Assembly (NCBI GenBank): GCA_002099365.1
Contig: MSED01000015.1
Location: 496,001 to 560,000, forward strand
DNA from: Phialophora verrucosa
Taxonomy: Eukaryota; Ascomycota; Eurotiomycetes; Chaetothyriales; Herpotrichiellaceae
Direction of reading: 5' to 3'
Length of the DNA: 64,000 nt
Shown: positions 56,187-64,000 of the stretch, one piece after another
Layout of the letters: the number at the start of each line of letters is the position of its first letter
Position numbering within the stretch: position 1 is the first letter of the stretch
The notes under the pieces: model-generated
The model's database searches: none
What the model saw: only the letters and a program-made list of their open reading frames with translations
Told to the model about the DNA's origin: nothing
Program-made: the position numbers and the translations under genes

Positions 56187-56335
56187 TTATGTTGAGCTTG
56201 TTGTCCTTGAAGATTGCCCAAGTCTGGATCATCAAGAATGCGGCGCCCAACAGAATACTGAAACCGCCGAATATTTGGCCGCCAACGTAACTGGTTCCCG
56301 CGCCATTCTCAGTAAGAAGTGCGCCTGCAATGGGC
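56187..56335 (-). pseudogene. C-terminal end of an MCT-type MFS transporter (fragment)
   Basis: The segment reads PIAGALLTENGAG, then GGQIFGGFSILLGAAFLM and a tail ending KDNKLNII-stop. This pattern (PPIAGAL...G.qiFgG..il.Ga.fL) is the final membrane helices of fungal monocarboxylate-transporter-like MFS proteins. No upstream exons could be linked, so it is a fragment. Confidence 0.5.
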
Positions 56336-57182
56336 ACCATTTTAGTCGATTACAGGCATATCGCGACCGTGATATTGCCTGACTTTAGCCGAACTGAGGT
56401 GATTCAGGGCTGGTTTCTACATGTTTTGCACGACATCACCTCCCGTTCCATGCACTGTCTATGTGGAGAAGCCGACATTGACGACATTGAAAACAGTTTC
56501 GAGCCTGCGAGAGATTCGAGTCTCATCGTTGCGGGCAGAATGAATCGACCCTGCCCCCAGAGCAAGCACCATGGGGACGGCCTTGCCCGGTTGATTCAGA
56601 CCCCCCATCATGCTAGTGTTCTATACGCTTGCAAACGTCTCCGACTTGTTGACGATGGAGCTGTCGAATACCCTCTCGGCAAGCTTTTTAGCACTGTACC
56701 GTATTTTCAAGCTAGCATCCCTGTGGCTCATAATCAGGCTTAGCCTATATTCATCGCGGGCGTCTGCGATTGCCGCTCCTCTGAGCGCCAAAGCATCGTC
56801 TCGGCCGTATGGTCGGATCATGTCTGCCAGCACTCCATTCAAGCACTAGGGAAGGATCTTAGCTATTATGCTAACAGCATATTGGAAGTGATTAGCGCCA
56901 TCCTCTCCCCGGAGGGTTGTGCCGTAGGTCACTCCCTGCGGCAAAGACGATACGTCAAAACCTATGTGGGCTGCGACAGCATGATTTCTCCTCTGATGTG
57001 CATACTCACCCTGGATGAAAGGGAAGTCTCTCATGGCTTTCCAAACAAATCTGCAAGGCGGCAGGCAATGCCAAGTAAAAGGGCTGCAGCAACTCCATAC
57101 GTGGACGAGCTTAGATGAGGCCGCCACTGATACCGCATTTCCAGTTCTAAGTCCCGGGAGCGCTTCATCCGTCGTCACAATC

Positions 57183-57256
57183 GACCACGCATTATATAGG
57201 CAAGGTGTGAGAGATGACTGACCACGTACTATACAGGCAAGATGCGAGAGATGACT
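57183..57256. repeat. 37-base tandem duplication, copies differ only by transitions
   Basis: Copy one (57183-57219) and copy two (57220-57256) both start GACCACG and end GAGAGATGACT. They differ at five positions, every one a C/T or G/A transition. Confidence 0.85.
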
Positions 57257-57471
57257 GGCCCCAATGAAAGATTGATCAACAATGTCGCACAAAGACCGGA
57301 GCTTGCCTCAATCATGATCAGCTAACCGTCAGGCGTCCTGTCATCGTCGGTACAATCGGCCTATTCCATACTGTCGACACCTCTTGCACTACCAATCTAC
57401 TTTCATGTTGATGGATATGAACGCTGAGAAGCACAGTTGGTAATAGCTCCGGAGAGCACACACCAACAACC

Positions 57472-59649
57472 ATGTCGAAACCTCCAAGCGTGATAATTAT
57501 CGGCGCGGGTATCGCGGGCCTGGTCACTGCAAAAACCTATCTCCAAGTCTGCAAACATCTGGACCGTCCCGTCGAGCTGATCGTCCTCGATGAAGGGAAT
57601 GACCTGGGCGGCGTCTGGTCGACGGAGCGCCACTACCCAGGGCTGATGGTGCAGGCTCCCAACGGCTACTACGAGCTGTCGGACCTGACCATGGTGGACG
57701 AGGACCATCCGCGAGACGGCTTGATCCCTGCAGCACGAGAGCACGCGTACCTGGAAGCATACGCTCGACAGTTCGACGTATTTGACAAAATCCGCTTCTC
57801 CACCAAGGTCGTCCGAGTTCGCAGGCGAAACGCCCCATCGCCACCAGGGTGGACGGTGGAGACCGCGTCTGGGGACATCCTCGAATGCGACAAGCTCATA
57901 GTCGCGTCGGGCCTGTATTCGAAAGACAGACCTATCCCCGTGCCGTGTGCTGGATACACCGGCACGGCCGTCCACTCGCGGTACATGAGCCGCGTGTACG
58001 AGCGCCTCCGCAGCGATCCCGACGTGCGCGACGTCGTCGTGGTAGGAGCGTGCAAGTCGGCCGTGGAGATGTGCTCCGTCTTCCTGGCGGCGAAAAAGCG
58101 CGTCCACTGGGTCATCCGACCATCCGACCAAGGCGCTCCGCTACTAATCTTTCACCCGGACCAGAAGCCCAGCCCGCTGGCCATTGCCCTGACGAGGTTC
58201 CTCCCCATGCTGACCCCGTCAATCTGGGTGACCAGCGGGTTCTGGTACAACTTCCTGCACTCCGGGTCCTGGCTCCTGGGGACGTGGCTCGTGCGTGGGT
58301 TCTTCAGCCTGATGAGCTGGGCCATCATGAGGGAGATCCACTATGGCAAGAGCCAGAGCTCGCAGAAGATCCAGCCCAAGCGGAAGAATCTGTTCTTCTA
58401 CTCGACGTACCTCAGTCTGATCGTCGAGGGCGCGCCCTTCTTCGACGCCCTGCATGAAGACAACCCGGAGAAACTCACCGTCTATCGCGCCACGCCGCTA
58501 AAGTGCGAGGGCCGGGAAATCGTGGTCGACGAAGAAAACACAGGTGAACGGCGCATCCCCGCCGACGCCGTCGTCTGGAGTATAGGCTGGGACCCGGGGC
58601 TTGATTTCTTCGACCGGGACGAAGCAGCGGAAATGGGCCTGCCAGTGCGTCTGGACAAGAAGGGAACTATTAGTAGCCGCAGCGGCGACGACGAGAGCCA
58701 GAAGCATCTCTCTACAGACCCAAACCCAGACCCAGACTCAGCGCTCCCATCCCTAGAATCATACGACACCAAGGTAAGGAGACTCTTCCCCGCAACACTG
58801 AACACGACGCCAGCACAGCCTCAAGACCCGACCACCACGCTCCCACACTCGCGGTGGGGTCTCTACCGCTTCATCATCCCGGCCAAACACTTCGCGACGG
58901 GCGACCGCACCCTCGCTTTCTCCGGCATGATCTCCTCGGGCCAAACAGTCACGACGTCCGAGGTCGGCGCCCTCTGGGCCGTCTCCTGGCTGGAGGACCT
59001 CTTCCCCTCCCCACCCATGCCCCTTCTCAAGACCGTCGACGCCCCGCGCTTGACCGTCCCTTCGCCGTGGCGGGCCGATGCACAAGAGCCGCCACGAGCA
59101 GAAGCAAGAGCACAGTCGTTATCACGCCGTACGCCCGAAATCGAAGCTGGTAATACCGACACCACCACCACTCTGTCGCCCCGGGATCTCGAACGGCTCG
59201 CCAACGCCGAGATCCGCTTCAACCAGGCGTTCCAGGAACGGCGGTACGGTCTCCGCGGCGCCCGCGCCCCGGAACTCATCCTCGAAGCGAGATCGTACAT
59301 CGACCTGCTGTGTCATGACTTGGACGTTCAAGTCTACCGGAAATGGAGACCCAATCGCGGCGGCACTAGCAAGAGCATAGGGGACCAGCAGAGCGATGAT
59401 GATGCCGGTGCCGATGCCGATGGTGCAGGAAGAAGGGGAGGGCGGTCGTCCATGGAGAACGAGAGGACCAGCACCGCCAGCAACCCGTGGGGAGAGATCA
59501 AGACTTGGGCGAGAGAGTATTTCGAGCCGTATCTCGCGAGCGATTATAGGGGGATCGTTGTGGAGTTTCTGCGGAATAGAGAGAGAAACACACACACAGC
59601 TTTGGCCGGGAAGCGAGGGGGAGACGAAACACCGATGCGGATAAGGTAG
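57472..59649 (+). CDS. FAD-dependent monooxygenase (FMO/Baeyer-Villiger-like)
   Basis: Single exon, 725 residues. The FAD site is IIIGAGIAGLVTAKTY at residues about 8-23. NDLGGVWSTERHYPGLMVQ is the conserved GGxW region, followed by REHAYLEAYARQFD, typical of N-hydroxylating or Baeyer-Villiger flavin monooxygenases. The second dinucleotide loop is VVVGACKSAVEM, with Cys in place of the usual Gly in GxGxSA. Two hydrophobic stretches (about residues 240-290) could dip into a membrane. DAVVWSIGWDPGLDFF is the late FAD contact. The C-terminal 130 residues are low complexity with Asp/Gly/Ser runs and a short conserved-looking helix (WAREYFEPYLASDYRG). Likely role: NADPH-dependent oxygenation of a small molecule, possibly in secondary metabolism; the substrate is unknown. 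Base use is GC-rich compared with flanks. Confidence 0.88.
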   Translation: MSKPPSVIIIGAGIAGLVTAKTYLQVCKHLDRPVELIVLDEGNDLGGVWSTERHYPGLMVQAPNGYYELSDLTMVDEDHPRDGLIPAAREHAYLEAYARQFDVFDKIRFSTKVVRVRRRNAPSPPGWTVETASGDILECDKLIVASGLYSKDRPIPVPCAGYTGTAVHSRYMSRVYERLRSDPDVRDVVVVGACKSAVEMCSVFLAAKKRVHWVIRPSDQGAPLLIFHPDQKPSPLAIALTRFLPMLTPSIWVTSGFWYNFLHSGSWLLGTWLVRGFFSLMSWAIMREIHYGKSQSSQKIQPKRKNLFFYSTYLSLIVEGAPFFDALHEDNPEKLTVYRATPLKCEGREIVVDEENTGERRIPADAVVWSIGWDPGLDFFDRDEAAEMGLPVRLDKKGTISSRSGDDESQKHLSTDPNPDPDSALPSLESYDTKVRRLFPATLNTTPAQPQDPTTTLPHSRWGLYRFIIPAKHFATGDRTLAFSGMISSGQTVTTSEVGALWAVSWLEDLFPSPPMPLLKTVDAPRLTVPSPWRADAQEPPRAEARAQSLSRRTPEIEAGNTDTTTTLSPRDLERLANAEIRFNQAFQERRYGLRGARAPELILEARSYIDLLCHDLDVQVYRKWRPNRGGTSKSIGDQQSDDDAGADADGAGRRGGRSSMENERTSTASNPWGEIKTWAREYFEPYLASDYRGIVVEFLRNRERNTHTALAGKRGGDETPMRIR

Positions 59650-60507
59650 GGTAGGGTAGGATGGGATAGACGGACGTGGTATGTGGTAGAGTATATGTCC
59701 GAAGTACAGTCCATGGATATAATGAGGCGAGGCAGAGCCAAGAGAGGCGATTAATATACCCGGGCACTACTGCCTAGGCGGCTCAGCCATTCTATCTACG
59801 TATCTCTGTCTCTATCAGCAAAGAGCATAAGTGGTACTTCGTATGATGCGAGAACTTTCATGAAACGAAGGGAAAAGAAGGAAAGAATGAAGCGAGGAAG
59901 AATGAAAGACGAAAAAAGAACGAAAGGAATAGATACAGTACGTTCTGCCGCCGTGACATGCTTCTTATCAACTTGACTGACTGATTGACCGATCGATTCG
60001 TTTCTTGATTCACAGTATTTCATACTAGTCCACAGTACGTGGTAGTCTCAGAGCTCGCCTCTACAGGCTTGTCGTCCTGTAGCAGGCTGGAGTTCTCCAT
60101 TTGCGTGGTGGCTTGGTACAGCTCACAACTCGCAGCTCGACGTTCACGACAGAAAGGAGAAGGTATGAACAAATCTTATTACAATATCGTATCGTATATA
60201 TATCCTGTAAGTCTAAACCTACCACCGGCATTATCGGGTCTATACAAGTCCCACATAAGGAAATGAACCAGAAGCTGCGTGTTGCCTTATGTTTGCTGGT
60301 ATTATACAACGGCATCAGCCACCAGTCCATGCAACCACGCAGTCGCCTGAACTCCTCGCTCAAAACTCAAAATGTAATTTTCAATGACATGTTTCCGGCC
60401 GTAGTGTGTGTACGTGTGTTGTGCTGGAGGCCATAACTCCCTCGATTCGATTGGCTTCGCCTGATGGTGTCGGACGACGAGAGATCAAAGTAGCGTGTCA
60501 TGCCACA
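59650..60507. other. convergent intergenic region
   Basis: Nothing recognised; lies between the stop codons of the monooxygenase and the glycosyltransferase. Confidence 0.4.
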
Positions 60508-61566
60508 TCACGCATCATGCTGCGCGACCATTTCGTAAGTCTGCTTGTTGACCCCAAACCCACCAGCCCACATCCGCCACAACGGCATCTTAGAACCGGC
60601 AGCGTACCTAGACGCCACCATCCGCGGGCTTCCTCTCTCCCTCCTCTTTCTCGCACTCCAGATCAGGATCCTCGAGTAGATGAACCAGATGATGAAGCCC
60701 ACCGTCAGGACCAGCACAAAGCCCAGCACGGTCAAGAGCAGCCAATTCTTGCCCATCCAGAAAATCAGCCTCGCGTCCTTGCCGTGCCAGCTCGACCCCT
60801 TGTACGTCTCGAAGAACGACCAGGCATGCATGTTGTACTCGTCGGGCATGAGGACTCGGACTCTCCCGACCCACGTGTCGGGGTCGAGGTCGGCGTGCTC
60901 GCCCATCCATTTCTTCCAGATGACGCTCAGGAACAGCGGACCCGTCGACGCCATGATCGTGATGTACGGCAGAATCCAGCTCCGGTTGGCGCCCTGCAGG
61001 GACTCCATGACTCGGAGGAAAAAGGGATGTTGGGGGATTGCGCCCATGACGTCGTTGGATATCCCCGTGGGAACAGTCCTCCGTACAAACGCATTGTACG
61101 AGAGGAGGGGGTCGAGCCGTCGTTTGCACCCGTCGTCCAAGTCCAGGTACACGCCTCCGTAGTGAGCCAGCACGAAGTATCGGATGGCGTCAGCGCGTTG
61201 GATGTTATGTCTATATCCGACAAATGTGGACAAGAACCACGGGTACTCCTTGGCGATAAAATCGTGGGACTTCTCGTCCGTCCATAGTTTGTACTCGTAG
61301 TCCGGATGGAGCTTGATGCATGACTGCTGAGCCGGAACCCAGTGCGCCGGGATCGACTCGTTGATGTATGTCTGATGGATGATCTTGGGGATCACCTGGG
61401 GACGTGTCTCGAGCAGCGTCGAGTTCGGGGCAGGCAACTCAGACCGATGGATGGCATCTCGCGACGCATCTTCTATGAGCAGGGCCAGGAGCGTCGAGAC
61501 CGAGTGTAAGAGGTATGTGAGGATGACGACGGCGAACAGGAGGAAGATTAACAGACTGCGCCGCAT
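60508..61566 (-). CDS. Inositolphosphoceramide mannosyltransferase (SUR1/CSH1-like, GT32)
   Basis: Single exon; from the Met at 61566 it gives 352 residues. It begins MRRSLLIFLLFAVVILTYLL, a type II signal anchor typical of Sur1. The GT32 core reads VIPKIIHQTYINESIPAHW, DYEYKLWTDEKSHDFI and QRADAIRYFVLAHYGGVYLD, with the DXD metal motif in LDLDDGCKR. Near the end a second membrane segment (LLLTVLGFVLVLTVGFII) is followed by a basic tail. In yeast the SUR1 or CSH1 protein with CSG2 adds mannose from GDP-mannose to inositolphosphoceramide in the Golgi. The frame continues upstream to 61773, with another Met at 61650; the chosen start puts the anchor at the very N-terminus, as in the family. Confidence 0.9.
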   Translation of the reverse strand: MRRSLLIFLLFAVVILTYLLHSVSTLLALLIEDASRDAIHRSELPAPNSTLLETRPQVIPKIIHQTYINESIPAHWVPAQQSCIKLHPDYEYKLWTDEKSHDFIAKEYPWFLSTFVGYRHNIQRADAIRYFVLAHYGGVYLDLDDGCKRRLDPLLSYNAFVRRTVPTGISNDVMGAIPQHPFFLRVMESLQGANRSWILPYITIMASTGPLFLSVIWKKWMGEHADLDPDTWVGRVRVLMPDEYNMHAWSFFETYKGSSWHGKDARLIFWMGKNWLLLTVLGFVLVLTVGFIIWFIYSRILIWSARKRRERGSPRMVASRYAAGSKMPLWRMWAGGFGVNKQTYEMVAQHDA

Positions 61567-63137
61567 GTTGAGGCCGCTCGAGGGTATACGAGGTGAGGGT
61601 GATGGTGAGGGTGCGGCGGAGAGTCGAGATAGGAGGGTTGGAAGTCTCATGCGCAGGGTAACAAAGAGACCTGCAGAGCCCAGTACAAGATTTCTTTGGT
61701 CGAGTAGAAACTCTTGTCGAGGCTGGCGGTGGAAGTTTAAGGGGAAAGGAGAGTGACGTGCATTATTCGCCAATGCAGCGCAATGTCACGATGCCAGTGT
61801 GCAAGGGCCCCAGCGAAAAGTGGTCCGACAGAACTGAACAATACGAGTATAAGGAGGGACTGGAAAGGAACGTGTGCAAGGAACTAATGCCTGTGCGATG
61901 ATGTGCGGGAAGAATAACTTTCGACTGTGTAGACAGAAAGAGGCCAAAGTGAGAGGCAATTCAGCAGCCAATTGCAGTCTAGCTTGCGACGGCGAGATTG
62001 TGGCAGTGCCTGCAGGCTGCTCTTCATCATCTTTCTCCATCAATCACCTCGTGCCAATCGCCAGCCCCACGCTCTAGGGATACGTGCGCATCACATTACC
62101 TGCATCGCCGGTTCGTTGGCCACATTGGCACCGTGAGGTACGAGTATCAGCTCGCCGGATGAAGCCCAAATCCGGGCATGACTTGTGCTCAGAGGGATGT
62201 CATTTCTACAACCATGACATCTCTGCAATACTATTACACGGCGAGCTAACAAACTCTCAGGCACCACCATTTGATGCGGATCGCGGATTCATCCCCCTCC
62301 AATCCACATTCCCACGTTGCTCATCGCGCACGAGATCCACCAACCATTCGCTGTCGGGTGTATGCATGCACAAGCCATTGACTCGACGAGCCTTGGCCTC
62401 GGCTTCTTACCAACAGGTCACAAGAACTCTTGGTACTCGTACACCGTAAGGCCGCACTCTGCTGTTGGGAGGCCGGAAAATCTATAGTGCTGACTGTCGG
62501 ATGAATAACAACCCACTCAACCTCAAAGGGGTATTGCTTTCGCAACCGCGGGTACCTGACCGGAGATCATCTGTACATACTAGCGGAGACTCCCATTGCC
62601 CGAAGTCCTTCCAATATTCTTCTTGGCCCCAGTCCGTCCACCAACGACCAAAAAGAAACCAGTCCATCATGCAAGCATATGCCTCATCTATGGAGTTGGT
62701 CAGCTGCGACAGTTGCGCCGCTTGATGACGGACTGGCGGCTGGCAATTATCATCAGCTTGCCTCGGAGGCCTGGGGACAGGCTGACCCTTTTCAAGAAGC
62801 AGCTCTGTCGAAAAGCTCTCCAAGGACGACCTCTTGGCTCTGTTCGATCGGAGCGTCGTTCTGAAGCGAAGAAATTATACCAATCGTACATATGACACCT
62901 CGATTACTGAGCGTCAAATTCCTCAACTTCCCTCTTGCTCTCGTGTCATCGGTATCATGCGCGGCGTATGACTGTGTCGTCCAAGGCCCAGAAAAGACCA
63001 TCCAACCCAGGAAAACATTGGGGTATCATGAAAACGAACGAAAGAACACCCCACCTGTCCATGAAATGAAAGTTCGTCTTCGGTACAGCAGCATCGATGA
63101 GTCTTTCCAGACCGAATATGTGCCGGTTCCCGAGACG
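61567..63137. other. gene-poor stretch
   Basis: Apart from the possible N-terminal extension of the glycosyltransferase up to 61773, nothing is recognised. Confidence 0.4.
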
Positions 63138-64000
63138 TCAGTCCTCGGGCATCTGGAAGATCATGCGATCACTGCCGTCCCTACCCAATTTCTCGTCAAT
63201 ATAATCCAAAGCATCCACTGTCCCGGCGGTTGGCGTCCTGTCCAGCTTCACACGCTGTAGGATTTGAGCCAGCGAGGATTCACCAGCCATCGTGGCTGGC
63301 CGGGTGCCCTCATCTACCGTGCTGTCCTCCCAAGGCACGCCTTGTGCATGGCAGTAATTACGGAACAGATACTTCTGCATCCGGGCCACCTGTGCATTCC
63401 ACTTGTCTTCCAGTGTGCTCATGACCGCCTCAACATCCTGATCGGTGAGCGAGCCAGTGGAGGATAACGAGCCACTATGTCGATGTCCGTGTCCCTTGCC
63501 ATGTGGTTTCCCGGTTAATGTCCCGGTGAATGCCTTCTTGAGCGCTCCACCGTGATGCTTGGGCGTCTTCGGACTGTCGCCTCGATCGATTGTCTCAATC
63601 TCCCGCCGCACCTTCTCCAATGTCTTCGCTCGGTCGTGGTCCATGCTCGACATGAACAGCAGCGTGTGATTCTTTTCGAGGGCGTTTACAAGTGCGGTGA
63701 AGCTTTGGAGGTTGATGTCGTTGTGCTCGCAGTGGATTTCCAGCAACGTTTCGTTCTTCTGCAGAACCTCGGCCAACGTACTAGCGCCTTGCAGACCGAG
63801 CCCTTGATGTTCTATACGTAAGAGTTTCAGTGACTTGTTCTTTTCCAACCCTCTCAGCGCAATGTTGAGGCTGATGCCGAACCTGGTTGCATCCAAATGC
63901 GCGTGTTCGCCGCTGATGTCGAGCTCTTCCAAGGTCTGGTTGGTGGCAAACATCTCCCTCAGAGCCTCACAAGTCTCTATACTAGCATCATACGGCAAGG
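63138..64000 (-). CDS. leucine-rich-repeat protein, C-terminal part (runs off window)
   Basis: The frame is open from the window edge to the stop at 63138, giving 287 residues of the C-terminal part. The first half is made of LRR units of the RI/tropomodulin type: NQTLEELDISGEHAH, NKSLKLLRIEHQGLGLQGA, NETLLEIHCEHNDINLQS and NHTLLFMSS, spaced by about 28 residues. A Lys/Gly/His-rich linker (HGKGHGHRHSGSLSS) and a helical tail (EDKWNAQVARMQKYLFRN) follow, ending MIFQMPED. This arrangement resembles a long fungal LRR protein whose N-terminal part would lie beyond the edge; cytoskeletal (CARMIL-like) function is only a guess. The true start is outside the window. Confidence 0.8.
   Translation of the reverse strand, partial: LPYDASIETCEALREMFATNQTLEELDISGEHAHLDATRFGISLNIALRGLEKNKSLKLLRIEHQGLGLQGASTLAEVLQKNETLLEIHCEHNDINLQSFTALVNALEKNHTLLFMSSMDHDRAKTLEKVRREIETIDRGDSPKTPKHHGGALKKAFTGTLTGKPHGKGHGHRHSGSLSSTGSLTDQDVEAVMSTLEDKWNAQVARMQKYLFRNYCHAQGVPWEDSTVDEGTRPATMAGESSLAQILQRVKLDRTPTAGTVDALDYIDEKLGRDGSDRMIFQMPED

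Larger units (their letters stand above)
55446..57471. other. gene graveyard upstream of FAD monooxygenase
   Basis: Contains the short transporter remnant and the 37-base duplication listed separately. Between about 56310 and 57290 on the minus strand, protein-like pieces occur (for example GLNQPGKAVPMVLALGAGS and ALALRGAAIADARDEY), but I could not assign a family or join them. Confidence 0.4.

Noticed and set aside
57403..58131. 242-codon minus-strand frame opposite the FAD monooxygenase
   Set aside because: Shadow frame over the FAD-binding region with no family features.

Overview
This window is nuclear DNA from a filamentous ascomycete fungus (Pezizomycotina). The evidence is short introns (about 45-90 bases, mostly GT(A/G)NGT...YAG, often with a CTGAC/CTAAY-like branch site), mostly single-copy eukaryotic housekeeping genes on alternating strands, and fungus-specific families (Clr5-domain protein, Zn(II)2Cys6 regulator, Dal5-like permease, SUR1-like glycosyltransferase, CENP-A with a fungal-type tail). 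I cannot name the genus from sequence alone. I saw no tRNA, rRNA, CRISPR array or intact transposon.

Left part (0.5-31.5 kb) is gene-dense and conserved. In order: replication factor C subunit (-), NmrA-like reductase (+), a tiny membrane protein (+), a Clr5-domain protein with a probable frameshift in an A10 run (-), a small RCF2/Hig1-like protein (-), LOC1 (+), a YheT-type alpha/beta hydrolase (-), cohesin loader MAU2/SCC4 with a Q/H minisatellite (+), an FCP1/NIF-like phosphatase-fold protein (-), RRP36 (+), a zinc alcohol dehydrogenase (-), a proline/serine-rich conserved protein (-), RPC19 (+), complex I LYR subunit NDUFA6/NUO-14.8 (-), HIS3 (+), the centromeric histone CENP-A (-) and a Derlin (+). 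Several of these form divergent pairs with short shared promoters.

Middle (31.5-44.3 kb): two long gene-poor stretches surround EF1B-gamma (-), mitochondrial ribosomal protein uS9m (+) and an unrecognised fungal protein (+). A 15-bp minisatellite lies at 33.07 kb.

Right-centre (44.3-54.2 kb) is the most interesting part. It looks like a catabolic cluster for a galactose-derived sugar acid: an intact galactonate-dehydratase-like enolase-superfamily enzyme, a broken HpcH/HpaI-type aldolase, a broken 5'-truncated GH35 beta-galactosidase, an intact Zn2Cys6 regulator and an intact Dal5-family permease. The dehydratase, regulator and permease remain open, but both neighbouring enzymes are pseudogenes, so the pathway seems to be decaying, or the surviving genes have been kept for another job.

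Right end (54.7-64 kb): a graveyard with at least two transporter remnants, then an intact FAD monooxygenase (+), a SUR1/CSH1-like inositolphosphoceramide mannosyltransferase (-) and the 3' part of a leucine-rich-repeat protein that runs off the window edge (-).
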